From Paraconexibacter algicola (GTDB lineage: Bacteria; Actinomycetota; Thermoleophilia; Solirubrobacterales; Solirubrobacteraceae), in NCBI RefSeq assembly GCF_003044185.1, contig NZ_PYYB01000001.1, positions 744,001 through 808,000 on the forward strand: a stretch of 64,000 bases of DNA. The letters run 5' to 3'. The notes under the pieces were generated by a model. That model made no database searches and was not told the DNA's origin. It worked only from the letters and a program-made list of their open reading frames with translations. Numbering within the stretch: position 1 is the stretch's first letter; every line of letters starts with the position of its first letter. A program made the translations under genes and the position numbers. Shown here piece by piece: positions 43,844 through 54,092 of the stretch.

Positions 43844-45639
43844 CGGATGGGGACCTTGATCGTGGTGGCGTACTCGTCGAACTCGCTGACGCGGTCGACG
43901 ATCCGGATCTCCCACTCCCCCGCGAGCGTCAGCTGGAACGCGTCGGCGGTGAAGTGGCCGGGACCCGACTTGCGCAGGGCGATGTCGAGCGGGCCGACGT
44001 TCGCGGACTTCAGGGTGGCCTGCGCGGTGATGGACTTGGTGTCGTCGAACGGCTCGCCGGTCTTGGCGTCGAACAGGTAGATGTGCATCGTGTTCGAGCC
44101 GACGGTGGCGGGCTCGACGGTCGTGTTGAGGTCGAGCGGCCCGACGCGCTGCTCGATGTTCACGGCCTTGGGGGTCGTGTACGAGGCGGGCGGCGAGTAG
44201 CCGACGAGCGCGCCGGTGGTGGCGAGCACGGCGACGATGAGGCCGACCTCGGCACGCAGCGTGTTCTTCAGCGTCGTGCCGGCCTGCCCGGGGGTGCCGC
44301 CGGTGGCGGCGATCTCGCGCAGCTTGGGGAGCGTGCGCTGCCGGTTCAGGGCGCCGAGGCCGATCAGCACGAGCAGCAGCAGCGCCTTGACGAGGACGGC
44401 GCGGCCGAAGCCGGTGTCGAGCAGCTGGGAGAAGCTCGTGAGGTGGAGGACCGCCTGCACGGTGCCGGTGACGGCGAGCACGGCGACGGCGGCGAGCGCG
44501 ACCGGGGAGAAGCGCAGCAGCACGGCGGAGAGGAGCCGGGCGCGGTCCCCGCCGTCGAGCTTGCCGGTGGCGGCGGGGACGAGCGCGACGAGCGCGATCA
44601 GGCCGCCGAGCCAGAGGCTCATCGCGGCCACGTGCGCGACGTCGGTCGGGAGCAGCACCGCGACCGGGTCGCTCGTCCCGGCGTGGCCGGAGAGCGCGGG
44701 GGCGAAGGCGAGCGCGGTGACGGGCGCGACGAGCAGCGCGAGCCGCAGCCCGCCGGGACGGTCGAGCACGCGACCGTCGGCACCGAGCGACACGGGGCGC
44801 AGGACGGGCACGGTCCGCGGGGTGACGAGCAGGACGCCGCCGAGGATCAGCCAGACGACGAGCTTCAGGCCCCAGACGGTGCCGAAGCGCGTGTCGAGGA
44901 CCTCGCGGACGGTGGAGGCCTGCAGCGCGTCGAAGAACCCCTGACCGGAGACGATCGACCCCTGGATGAGGATGCCGAGCAGCGCGGTGGCGAGCCCGAG
45001 GTTCACGGCGCCGAGCAGCATCGTGCTGCCGCGCTTGGCGTACGCCTCGCTGGCCGCGGCCCAGCGCTCGTCCCCGCCCGCGACGCCGCGCAGCCCCGGG
45101 AGCCAGCAGAGCAGCAGGAAGCCGACGCCGCCGAGCGCGAGCGCGATCGCGAGGTAGTCGAGCGCCTTCACCGCGGCGAAGACGGTGGTCGTGGTCGCTC
45201 CCGCGGAGGTGCCCTCGACGAGGTCGGCGACCGCGAGGGCCCCGGACTTCGACGGCTCGCCGAGGTGGAAGACGAAGCCGCCGTTGATCACGTGGCCGTC
45301 GGCGGACACGAGCCGGTAGGTGGCCGTGTAGGAGCCCTTCGCGAGGCCGGGCTTGAGCTTGACCCCGATCTTCTTGGTGTCACCGCCGGGCCGCAGGATC
45401 TCCTGCTCGTCGACGCGCTTGGCGCTGGTGTCGAAGACGCGGACCGCGCCGAAGGACGCCTCGACGGGCTCGTTGAAGCGGAAGACGACCTCGGACGGCT
45501 GCCCGTCCTTGAAGACCTCGTCGCGGAACGGCTGGTTGCCGACGAGGAAGGCGTGGGCGGACGCCCCGGCGGGCGCGAGCGCGAGGAACGCGACGAGCGC
45601 GACGCCCGCGAGGGCGAGGATGCGGCGCAGATGGCTCAC
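43840..45639 (-). CDS. CopC-CopD fusion copper transport protein
   Basis: A 599-residue membrane protein. The signal peptide ends GASA, leaving H29 first (HAFLVGNQPF). A CopC domain (EVVFRFNEPVEASFGAVRVFD, SADGHVINGGFVFHLG) leads into about eight membrane helices of the CopD domain. A C-terminal external domain of about 120 residues resembles the FixG/YtkA-like module. The fusion, as in YcnJ, imports copper across the membrane. The GTG start overlaps the previous gene's stop. Confidence 0.92.
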   Translation of the reverse strand: MSHLRRILALAGVALVAFLALAPAGASAHAFLVGNQPFRDEVFKDGQPSEVVFRFNEPVEASFGAVRVFDTSAKRVDEQEILRPGGDTKKIGVKLKPGLAKGSYTATYRLVSADGHVINGGFVFHLGEPSKSGALAVADLVEGTSAGATTTTVFAAVKALDYLAIALALGGVGFLLLCWLPGLRGVAGGDERWAAASEAYAKRGSTMLLGAVNLGLATALLGILIQGSIVSGQGFFDALQASTVREVLDTRFGTVWGLKLVVWLILGGVLLVTPRTVPVLRPVSLGADGRVLDRPGGLRLALLVAPVTALAFAPALSGHAGTSDPVAVLLPTDVAHVAAMSLWLGGLIALVALVPAATGKLDGGDRARLLSAVLLRFSPVALAAVAVLAVTGTVQAVLHLTSFSQLLDTGFGRAVLVKALLLLVLIGLGALNRQRTLPKLREIAATGGTPGQAGTTLKNTLRAEVGLIVAVLATTGALVGYSPPASYTTPKAVNIEQRVGPLDLNTTVEPATVGSNTMHIYLFDAKTGEPFDDTKSITAQATLKSANVGPLDIALRKSGPGHFTADAFQLTLAGEWEIRIVDRVSEFDEYATTIKVPIR

Positions 45640-46316
45640 CAGGACTCCTTCGCGGGCGCGGCGGCGCCGTCCTGCTCCTCGGCGGCGCGCCGGCGCCGGA
45701 CCGTGACGACGAAGACGCCGCTGAGCGCCAGCAGCACGACGAACGCGGCGATCGCGGCGGTCGGCGCGCCCCCGTCGTCAGTGGGGGTCCAGTTGAGGAC
45801 GCCCGCGATGGTGGCGGGCTGCCCGGCGACCTGGAGGTCGACGGTCCAGTCGAAGACCTTCGTCTTGACGGCCGTGTCCTTCACCTGCGGCGGGGTGCCA
45901 CCGCCCATCCAGTGGATGCGGTGGTCGTGCCAGGCGAAGCGGCCGGTCTTGTCGAGGACCTTCCAGCGCGGCTCGGCCTTCGGGTCGACGCCCGCGGGGA
46001 CGGGCACGTTGCCGTCGCGCTCCTCGTTGATGTACGTCGACTTGGAGTTCTCGTTCACCGCCACGGTCCCGTCGGCGTCGATGCGCGCGTACGGCTCGTC
46101 CTCGTAGCCGAGCACGACGATGTCGCGGTCGCTGCGGTTCGTCAGCTCGAGGCTGTCCTCGCGGTTGAGGATCTGCGTCGTGACGCCCGTGGGCAGACCG
46201 GTCGAGCCGGTGATGAGGGACTGGTAGTTGGGGTCGCCCTTGTGGGCGGCGGCGGTGGACACGCAGGCCGCGAGGGCGGCGAGCGCGACCACGACGATGG
46301 TGCGGACGCGGTTCAT
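45636..46316 (-). CDS. Exported membrane-anchored protein of the copper operon, N-terminal His
   Basis: A 226-residue protein, first gene of the operon. The signal peptide ends STAAA, leaving H25 first (HKGDPNYQS). A beta-rich external domain holds FAWHDHRIHWMGGGTPP, a His cluster likely to bind metal, and a C-terminal helix (AAIAAFVVLLALSGVFVV) anchors it. Such proteins are found near CopCD in actinobacteria without an established function. Its mature N-terminus suits a copper role shared with the four copper-binding proteins downstream. Confidence 0.72.
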   Translation of the reverse strand: MNRVRTIVVVALAALAACVSTAAAHKGDPNYQSLITGSTGLPTGVTTQILNREDSLELTNRSDRDIVVLGYEDEPYARIDADGTVAVNENSKSTYINEERDGNVPVPAGVDPKAEPRWKVLDKTGRFAWHDHRIHWMGGGTPPQVKDTAVKTKVFDWTVDLQVAGQPATIAGVLNWTPTDDGGAPTAAIAAFVVLLALSGVFVVTVRRRRAAEEQDGAAAPAKESW

Positions 46317-46401
46317 GGAACCGGGACCTCCAGGGTCGGGGCGTTCAGCGGGACACGGCGGACGGTGCGCGACGGGCACACGTCCGGGAGCACTGGGGCT
46401 C

Positions 46402-46731
46402 CTAGCGGGCGGGCGCGAGCGCGGGCGGTCCGCGCTCGGCGAGCGCGGACGCGACGAGCCGCCCGCGGCGGGCGAACGCCCGCGGGGCGCGCGGCAGGCG
46501 CGCGGTGAGCCGGAGTGCGGCGCGGCGACGAGCCGGCGCGAACGCGGCGACGACGGCCGCGAGGCGCTTCTCCCCGAGGTAACGACCCGCCAGCAGCGGG
46601 AGCAGCAGCACGAGGACGGGCGCCAGCTCCAGGAGCCAGCTGTCGATTCCCCCGACGGTGGTGAGCAGCGCTGCGAGCACGCCGACGGCGGCCACGAGGG
46701 CGACCGGCAGGAGGTCTCGGCGCTGCGTCAT
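46402..46731 (-). CDS. Small membrane protein, copy 3 of the four-member family
   Basis: A 109-residue protein. A hydrophobic double segment (about residues 7-48, LLPVALVAAV and LAPVLVLLLPLLAG) leads into GRYLGEKRLAAVVAAFAPARRR and a C-terminal SALAERGPPALA. It is clearly related to the genes at 26710 and 54822. The ATG at 46731 has TACCCT 7 nt upstream. It lies 85 nt upstream of the copper operon's first gene on the same strand and may be transcribed into it. Confidence 0.66.
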   Translation of the reverse strand: MTQRRDLLPVALVAAVGVLAALLTTVGGIDSWLLELAPVLVLLLPLLAGRYLGEKRLAAVVAAFAPARRRAALRLTARLPRAPRAFARRGRLVASALAERGPPALAPAR

Positions 46732-46738
46732 CACGGTC

Positions 46739-46744
46739 AGGGTA
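46739..46744 (-). promoter_or_regulatory. -10 box TACCCT, probably leaderless promoter
   Basis: TACCCT on the minus strand lies 7 nt before the ATG at 46731. It may also drive the copper operon downstream. Confidence 0.5.
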
Positions 46745-46846
46745 GCGCCCGACCTCGCAGGGCGCGAGAGCGGACGTCGCTCAGGGATACGGCCCGACGG
46801 CCCGATCGGATGCGTCCCGGTTCGGGCGCTGCTCCGTATCCCGGTC

Positions 46847-48827
<1,981 letters not shown>

Positions 48828-48886
48828 CCGCCCGGCGGTCGACGACACGGCCCGGGCGCACTGGCGTCCTGTGGGACACTGGACCC

Positions 48887-50782
48887 ATGCCCGCGTACCG
48901 CTCCCGCACCGTCACCCACGGACGCAACATGGCCGGCGCCCGCGCCCTGTACCGCGCCACCGGCGTCGCCAAGGGCGACCTCGGCCGCAAGCCGATCATC
49001 GCGGTCGCCAACTCCTACACGCAGTTCGTCCCCGGGCACACGCACCTCGCCCCGGTCGGGCAGATCGTCGCGGAGGCGATCAGCGAGGCGGGCGGCATCC
49101 CGCGCGAGTTCAACACGATCGCGGTCGACGACGGCATCGCGATGGGCCACGGCGGCATGCTCTACTCGCTCCCCTCCCGCGACCTGATCGCCGACAGCGT
49201 CGAGTACATGGTCAACGCGCACTGCGCGGACGCCCTGATCTGCATCTCCAACTGCGACAAGATCACGCCCGGGATGCTCAACGCCGCGCTGCGGCTGAAC
49301 ATCCCGACCGTGTTCGTGTCCGGCGGCCCGATGGAGGGCGGCACCGCGGTCCTCGTCGACGGCACGGTGCGCAAGCGCGTGAACCTCATCACCGCGATCG
49401 CGGACGCCGTCGCGGGCGACGTCTCCGACGAGGACATCGAGATCATCGAGGAGGCCGCGTGCCCGACCTGCGGGTCGTGCTCGGGCATGTTCACGGCGAA
49501 CTCGATGAACTGCCTGACCGAGGCGCTCGGCCTCGCGCTGCCGGGCAACGGGTCGATCCTCGCGACGCACACGGCCCGCAAGGAGCTCTACCAGCGCGCC
49601 GCGCGTTGCGTCGTGGAGATCACGCGCCGCTACTACGAGGAGGACGACGAGTCCGTCCTGCCCCGCGCGGTCGCCACCCGCGAGGCGTTCGAGAACGCGA
49701 TGGCGCTCGACGTCGCGATGGGCGGCTCGACGAACACCGTCCTGCACATCCTCGCCGCCGCCCAGGAGGCGGAGCTCGACTTCACGATGAAGGACATCGA
49801 CGCGGTGTCGCGGCGCGTGCCGTGCCTGTGCAAGCCCGCGCCGAACGGCCCGTGGCTGATGGAGGACGTGCACCGCGCCGGCGGCATCGCCGCGATCCTC
49901 GGCGAGCTGTGGCGCGGCGGGCTGCTCAACGAGAACGTGCACACGGTGCACGCCGGGACGATCGGCGAGTGGCTGCTGCCGTGGGACATCCGCTCGGGCG
50001 AGGCGACACCGGAGGCGATCGAGATGTTCCACGCCGCGCCCGGCTGCGTGCGGTCGGCGACCGCGTTCTCGCAGAGCGAGCGGTGGGAGTCGCTGGACAC
50101 CGACGCCGCGGAGGGCTGCATCCACGACGTGGAGCACGCGCTCTCCCAGGACGGCGGCCTGGCGATCCTCTACGGCAACCTCGCGGTCCGCGGCTGCGTC
50201 GTGAAGACCGCGGGCGTCGACGAGTCGATCCTGACGTTCAGCGGTCCGGCGGTCGTGGTCGAGTCGCAGGACGACGCGGTCGACGCGATCCTCGGCGGCA
50301 AGGTCAAGGAGGGCGACGTGGTCGTCATCCGCTACGAGGGTCCGCGCGGCGGCCCGGGCATGCAGGAGATGCTCTACCCGACCTCCTACCTGAAGGGCCT
50401 CGGGCTCGGCGCGAAGTGCGCGCTGATCACCGATGGGCGCTTCTCGGGCGGCACGTCGGGCCTGTCGATCGGGCACGTCTCGCCGGAGGCGGCGGCCGGG
50501 GGCACGATCGCGCTCGTGCAGGACGGCGACACGATCGCCATCGACATCCACACGCGGTCGATCGAGCTGCAGGTGTCCGACGCGGAGCTCGCGGAGCGCC
50601 GCGAGGCGCTCGAGTCCGGCGCCGGGTACGTCCCGGCGGCGCGCGACCGGGTGGTCTCGCCCGCGCTGCGCGCGTACGCGGCGATGGCGACCTCCGCGGA
50701 CACCGGCGCGATCCGCGACGTCAACGCGGTCGAGCGGGCGGTCGCGGCGGCCGCGGATTCGCGCACGCACTCCCAGGCCTGA
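48887..50782 (+). CDS. ilvD: Dihydroxy-acid dehydratase
   Basis: A 631-residue enzyme of branched-chain amino acid synthesis, converting 2,3-dihydroxyisovalerate to 2-oxoisovalerate. Fe-S cysteines appear in [11 protein letters not shown] (C123) and [23 protein letters not shown] (the conserved CPTCGSC region). Also present are [25 protein letters not shown] and [21 protein letters not shown]. Length matches the long E. coli-type form. The start at 48887 begins the family sequence. A hairpin follows the stop. Confidence 0.96.
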   Translation: MPAYRSRTVTHGRNMAGARALYRATGVAKGDLGRKPIIAVANSYTQFVPGHTHLAPVGQIVAEAISEAGGIPREFNTIAVDDGIAMGHGGMLYSLPSRDLIADSVEYMVNAHCADALICISNCDKITPGMLNAALRLNIPTVFVSGGPMEGGTAVLVDGTVRKRVNLITAIADAVAGDVSDEDIEIIEEAACPTCGSCSGMFTANSMNCLTEALGLALPGNGSILATHTARKELYQRAARCVVEITRRYYEEDDESVLPRAVATREAFENAMALDVAMGGSTNTVLHILAAAQEAELDFTMKDIDAVSRRVPCLCKPAPNGPWLMEDVHRAGGIAAILGELWRGGLLNENVHTVHAGTIGEWLLPWDIRSGEATPEAIEMFHAAPGCVRSATAFSQSERWESLDTDAAEGCIHDVEHALSQDGGLAILYGNLAVRGCVVKTAGVDESILTFSGPAVVVESQDDAVDAILGGKVKEGDVVVIRYEGPRGGPGMQEMLYPTSYLKGLGLGAKCALITDGRFSGGTSGLSIGHVSPEAAAGGTIALVQDGDTIAIDIHTRSIELQVSDAELAERREALESGAGYVPAARDRVVSPALRAYAAMATSADTGAIRDVNAVERAVAAAADSRTHSQA

Positions 50783-50793
50783 TCCGTGGCGGC

Positions 50794-50816
50794 GGGACCG
50801 GCCTCGCGCCGGTCCC
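50794..50816 (+). terminator. Hairpin terminator after ilvD
   Basis: A perfect 9-bp stem (GGGACCGGC and GCCGGTCCC) with loop ctcgc begins 12 nt after the ilvD stop. It separates ilvD from the riboswitch-controlled terC gene. Confidence 0.6.
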
Positions 50817-50840
50817 CTGCTACGCTTTCCGGAACGTCGA

Positions 50841-50949
50841 AGGGCAGTACCCCTACGGCGCGCATCGTCAGCACGGTGACCTCATGTCACCCGGTGCGCG
50901 CGGTCTCCGGAGCCACGCTCGGAGGCGGGGAGACCTTCGCGGAAGGACC
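50841..50949 (+). ncRNA. Probable yybP-ykoY manganese riboswitch
   Basis: The leader of the TerC gene contains AGGGCAGTACCCC, CGTCAGCACGGTGA with a GTGAC/GTCAC stem, then GGAGGCGGGGAGACCTTC and the closing hairpin CCTTC-GCG-GAAGG. These match the order of the conserved elements of the yybP-ykoY class (5' GGGGAGUA-like strand, GUCA internal segment, 3' GAGACC hairpin). TerC-family exporters are classic targets of this Mn2+-sensing RNA. Boundaries are approximate. Confidence 0.6.
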
Positions 50950-50975
50950 AACCGTCTACCGCGAAGGAGCACACC

Positions 50976-51908
50976 GTGCCTGATCTGCTGTCCTCGTCCA
51001 CCGGCCCCTGGGTCGGCCTCGTCCTCGCCATCGCCGTGCTGCTCGCGATCGACCTGTTCGTCGCCCGCGGCCGCAACGGCGAGATGACCCTGCGCTTCGC
51101 GACCGTCGCGAGCATCGTGTGGGTCGGCGTGTCGTTCGCGTTCTTCGGCGTGCTGCTCGCGTTCGGCGACAGCGAGGACGCGGGCGCGTACCTCGCCGGC
51201 TACCTCGTCGAGAAGTCGCTGTCGCTGGACAACGTCTTCGTCTTCCTGCTCGTCTTCACCGCGTTCCAGGTGCCGATGGCCGAGCGCCACCGGCTGCTGA
51301 CCTACGGCATCGTCGGCGCGCTCGTCCTGCGGCTCGTGTTCATCCTCGTCGGCGCGGCCGCGCTGTCGACGTTCAGCTGGCTGAACTACGTGTTCGCGGC
51401 GTTCCTCGTCTACACGGGCTACAAGATGTTCAAGCACCGCAACGACCACGAGGGCGAGCAGCAGCTGGTCGACAAGCTCTCCGCGCGCCTGCCGATCACC
51501 GAGGACGCCCCGGACGGCAAGCTCGTCGTGCGGCGGGACGGCAAGACCCTGCTGACCGTCGGCGGTGCGGCCCTCGCGGCGATCGCGGTCGTGGACCTGA
51601 TCTTCGCGATCGACTCGGTGCCCGCGATCCTCGCGATCACCACGGACTCGTTCATCGTGTTCGCGGCCAACGCGTTCGCGCTGCTCGGCCTGCGCCCGCT
51701 GTTCTTCCTCGTCGCCGACCTCGTCGAGCGCCTCTACTACCTGAAGACCGCGCTCGCCGCCCTGCTCGTGTTCATCGGCGCGAAGATGGCGATCGCCCAG
51801 ATCGCCGGCAAGATCGGGCCCGAGATCAGCCTGCCGATCATCGCCGCCATCCTCGGCATCGGCGTCATCGCCTCGCTCGTGCGCGACCGGCGCATGGTCG
51901 CCGCCTGA
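50976..51908 (+). CDS. TerC/Alx-family manganese or tellurite-resistance membrane protein
   Basis: A 310-residue membrane protein with about eight or nine helices. The family motifs EKSLSLDNVFVFLLVFTAFQ and VDLIFAIDSVPAILAITTDSFIVFAANAFALLGLR contain the paired Asp/Asn residues within helices. Alx/MeeF-type members export manganese, often to supply extracytoplasmic enzymes. The GTG start is preceded by GAAGGAG. The riboswitch-like leader supports manganese control. Confidence 0.92.
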   Translation: MPDLLSSSTGPWVGLVLAIAVLLAIDLFVARGRNGEMTLRFATVASIVWVGVSFAFFGVLLAFGDSEDAGAYLAGYLVEKSLSLDNVFVFLLVFTAFQVPMAERHRLLTYGIVGALVLRLVFILVGAAALSTFSWLNYVFAAFLVYTGYKMFKHRNDHEGEQQLVDKLSARLPITEDAPDGKLVVRRDGKTLLTVGGAALAAIAVVDLIFAIDSVPAILAITTDSFIVFAANAFALLGLRPLFFLVADLVERLYYLKTALAALLVFIGAKMAIAQIAGKIGPEISLPIIAAILGIGVIASLVRDRRMVAA

Positions 51909-51967
51909 GCGACGGACGGACCGGGCGCGGCCCCCGCCGCGCCCGGGCTGCGGGTCGCGTGGACCGG

Positions 51968-51988
51968 AGATCCTTCCCGGAAGGATCT
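51968..51988 (+). terminator. Hairpin terminator after terC
   Basis: AGATCCTTCC and GGAAGGATCT are perfect inverted repeats around a single C, 59 nt after the terC stop. It lies 25 nt from the end of the convergent ACT-GNAT gene and could serve both. Confidence 0.6.
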
Positions 51989-52013
51989 GGTGTCCACTCG
52001 ACGACCCGCGCGG

Positions 52014-52883
52014 CTACAGGGCCCGGCGCAGGCGGACGACCGGCAGGCCGCCGGGACCGGGGCGGCCGTCGTCGGCCGGGTCCGGGGCGAAGCCGCGTCG
52101 CGCGTAGAAGGCGCGGGCCTGCGTGGCGTCGCGCGCCACGTACAGCTGCAGCGCGCGGCGACCGTCGGCGCGGGTCGTCTCGACGACGGCGTCCAGGAGG
52201 GCGTCGGCGAGGCCGGTGCCGTGCAGGCCCGGGTCGACGAAGAGCTGCCAGACGTGGCCGAGCTGCTCGTCCTCGGTGGCGATCGCCCCCGCGCTGCCGC
52301 GCACGTGCCCGTCCTCGTCCTCGGCCAGCAGCCAGCGCGTGCCCGGACGGTCCAGCCGGTCGGCTTGGGGCTCGGGGACCGCCGGGTCCCAGCCGTCGGG
52401 GGCGACGGGCAGGTAGCCGAGGAAGCCCTCCCACACGAGCCGGGCGACGGCGTCCGCGTCGGCGGCCGCCACCGGCCGGATCCGCGTCGCCGGGACGCGC
52501 ACCTCGTGCCCCGCCGCGGTGAGCGCGGCGCGGACGCGACCGGCCTGCCCGGCGGGCACGAGCACGTAGTCGGTGTCGAACGTCGCCATCGCGAAGACGC
52601 TGATCCGCGCCTGCGCGATCGGGCGGGCGACCGACGCGATCACCCCGGTCTCGCCCGTCAGGTCGAACGGCCCCTCGAGCTTCAGCGCTGTCCAGGGACG
52701 GTCGACCCGCTCGGCGTCCGCCGGGATCGCGTGCGCGCGGGCGACGAGCGAGACCTCGTCCATCGTCCGCGTGACAGACCACAGCCCTGCCGGGGTCGCG
52801 GAGGGGCCCGCGGGCAGGGCGGCATCGACGGGAAACCGGGCGATCGCGTACGCGCCGGGGAGCGGGGTGAGCGTCTGCGCCAT
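52014..52883 (-). CDS. ACT-domain and GNAT acetyltransferase fusion protein
   Basis: A 289-residue cytosolic protein. Residues 1-125 form an ACT/CASTOR-type regulatory domain (LWSVTRTMDEVSLVA, RPWTALKLEGPFDLTGETGVIASVARPIAQARISVFAM), a fold that binds amino acids. Residues 130-289 form a GNAT acetyltransferase, with the acetyl-CoA loop HVWQLFVDPGLHGTGLADALLD and LYVARDATQARAFYARRGF. The fusion suggests acetylation controlled by an amino acid. A TAGGGT box lies 7 nt before the ATG at 52883. It is divergent from the DUF3817 gene with overlapping -10 boxes. Confidence 0.85.
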   Translation of the reverse strand: MAQTLTPLPGAYAIARFPVDAALPAGPSATPAGLWSVTRTMDEVSLVARAHAIPADAERVDRPWTALKLEGPFDLTGETGVIASVARPIAQARISVFAMATFDTDYVLVPAGQAGRVRAALTAAGHEVRVPATRIRPVAAADADAVARLVWEGFLGYLPVAPDGWDPAVPEPQADRLDRPGTRWLLAEDEDGHVRGSAGAIATEDEQLGHVWQLFVDPGLHGTGLADALLDAVVETTRADGRRALQLYVARDATQARAFYARRGFAPDPADDGRPGPGGLPVVRLRRAL

Positions 52884-52890
52884 CGCCTCC

Positions 52891-52900
52891 ACCCTACGAT
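52891..52900. promoter_or_regulatory. Overlapping divergent -10 boxes of two leaderless genes
   Basis: On the minus strand TAGGGT (52891-52896) lies 7 nt before the ATG at 52883. On the plus strand TACGAT (52895-52900) lies 7 nt before the ATG at 52908. The boxes share two base pairs, so RNA polymerase can occupy only one at a time. The whole control region between start codons is 24 bp. Confidence 0.6.
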
Positions 52901-52907
52901 GGAGGCC

Positions 52908-53207
52908 ATGCCCGATCGCGCCGTGGTCCTCAAGAAGCTCGACGTCGTCCGCTGGGTCGCCCTCGCGGACTTCCTGCTCCTCCTCGTGCTGCTCTACGCG
53001 AGCGTCATCGCCGACAGCGACTCGGCCGTCTCGATCCTCGGCCCGATCCACGGCATCGGCTTCCTCGTGCAGCTCTACCTCGTCGCCGTCGGGGCGGGCG
53101 AGAAGCTCTGGGGCTGGTGGTTCCTCGGCGCGGTCGTCATCACCGGCGGGCCGCTCGGCGCCCTGCTCGGCGACCTGAAGATCCGCCGGGACCTCGCCGC
53201 CGCCTGA
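52908..53207 (+). CDS. DUF3817-family small membrane protein
   Basis: A 99-residue protein with three helices. The signature LGPIHGIGFLVQLYLVAVG is followed by GWWFLGAVVITGGPLGALLGDLKI. Function of this actinobacterial family is unknown. An in-frame ATG at 52899 also exists, but the TACGAT box fixes 52908 as the start if the transcript is leaderless. It is divergent from the ACT-GNAT gene. Confidence 0.82.
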   Translation: MPDRAVVLKKLDVVRWVALADFLLLLVLLYASVIADSDSAVSILGPIHGIGFLVQLYLVAVGAGEKLWGWWFLGAVVITGGPLGALLGDLKIRRDLAAA

Positions 53208-53313
53208 CCCCCACCGGGGAGCGGCCCGGTGCCAGAAGCTCATCCGACCTGCGCAGCTCGTCGCAGACCCGGGTAGCGGGGACCTCGGAGACACCCGACC
53301 CGAGGAGGCACCG

Positions 53314-54075
53314 ATGGACCCGGACCGACCGGCCACGCCGCGCATCGAACGCGGAAGCGCCCTGGACGAGCTGCAGCGCGACCCGTCGTCGCGCGCGACG
53401 TTCCTGCGGATGATGGGTGGTGGTGGCGCCGCGCTGGCGCTCGGCACCCTCCTCGCCGCCTGCGGCGACGACGACGACGACGGGGGCGACGGCGCTTCCA
53501 CCAGCACCACCGGCACCACCGCGGACGGCAGCGCCACGCCCGACGCCGCCGCCGGCAACGACGCGTCGAGCGACATCGAGATCGTCAACTACGCGCTCAC
53601 GCTCGAGTACCTCGAGGCGGACTTCTATCGCCAGGTCATCGACGCGGACATCATCAAGGACAAGGCGGTCCTCGACATCGCCAAGAAGTTCGGCGAGAGC
53701 GAGCAGGCGCACGTCGACGCGCTGAAGACCGCCGTCGAGGGCCTGGGGGGCACCGCCGTCGAGGCGCCGAAGACGAACTTCGACGACGTCCTCGGTGGCG
53801 GCCTCGAGAAGGTCCTGCAGTCTGCGGCCGACGTCGAGAACCTCGGCGCCGCCGCGTACCTCGGCCAGGCCGGGGCGATCAAGAACAAGGACATCCTTGC
53901 CGCCGCGCTGTCGATCCACAGCGTCGAGGCCCGCCACGCTGCGGCCCTCAACCAGCTGATCGGCCGCGGCTTCACCGCCGACGGCGGGCAGGGATCGATC
54001 CCCGACGGCGCGTTCGCCAAGCCCCTGGACATGGCCTCGGTCCTCGAGGCCGTCAAGCCCTTCATCGCCGCGTGA
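53314..54075 (+). CDS. Exported ferritin-like protein A (locus 2)
   Basis: A 253-residue paralogue of the gene at 27281. The same leader (RATFLRMMGGGG with LLAAC) and the same helices appear (ALTLEYLEADFY, GESEQAHVDAL, SIHSVEARHAA), with an independent Ser/Thr/Gly linker. The DNA is nearly identical to locus 1 from about 53677 to 54013 but diverged before that. GAGGAGG precedes the ATG. It is coupled to protein B with a 17-nt gap. Confidence 0.85.
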   Translation: MDPDRPATPRIERGSALDELQRDPSSRATFLRMMGGGGAALALGTLLAACGDDDDDGGDGASTSTTGTTADGSATPDAAAGNDASSDIEIVNYALTLEYLEADFYRQVIDADIIKDKAVLDIAKKFGESEQAHVDALKTAVEGLGGTAVEAPKTNFDDVLGGGLEKVLQSAADVENLGAAAYLGQAGAIKNKDILAAALSIHSVEARHAAALNQLIGRGFTADGGQGSIPDGAFAKPLDMASVLEAVKPFIAA

Positions 54076-54092
54076 GCAGAGGAGACGACCAG

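Noticed and set aside
52899-52907. ATG at 52899 as start of the DUF3817 protein
   Set aside because: It overlaps the last bases of the TACGAT -10 box; the ATG at 52908 has the right leaderless spacing.
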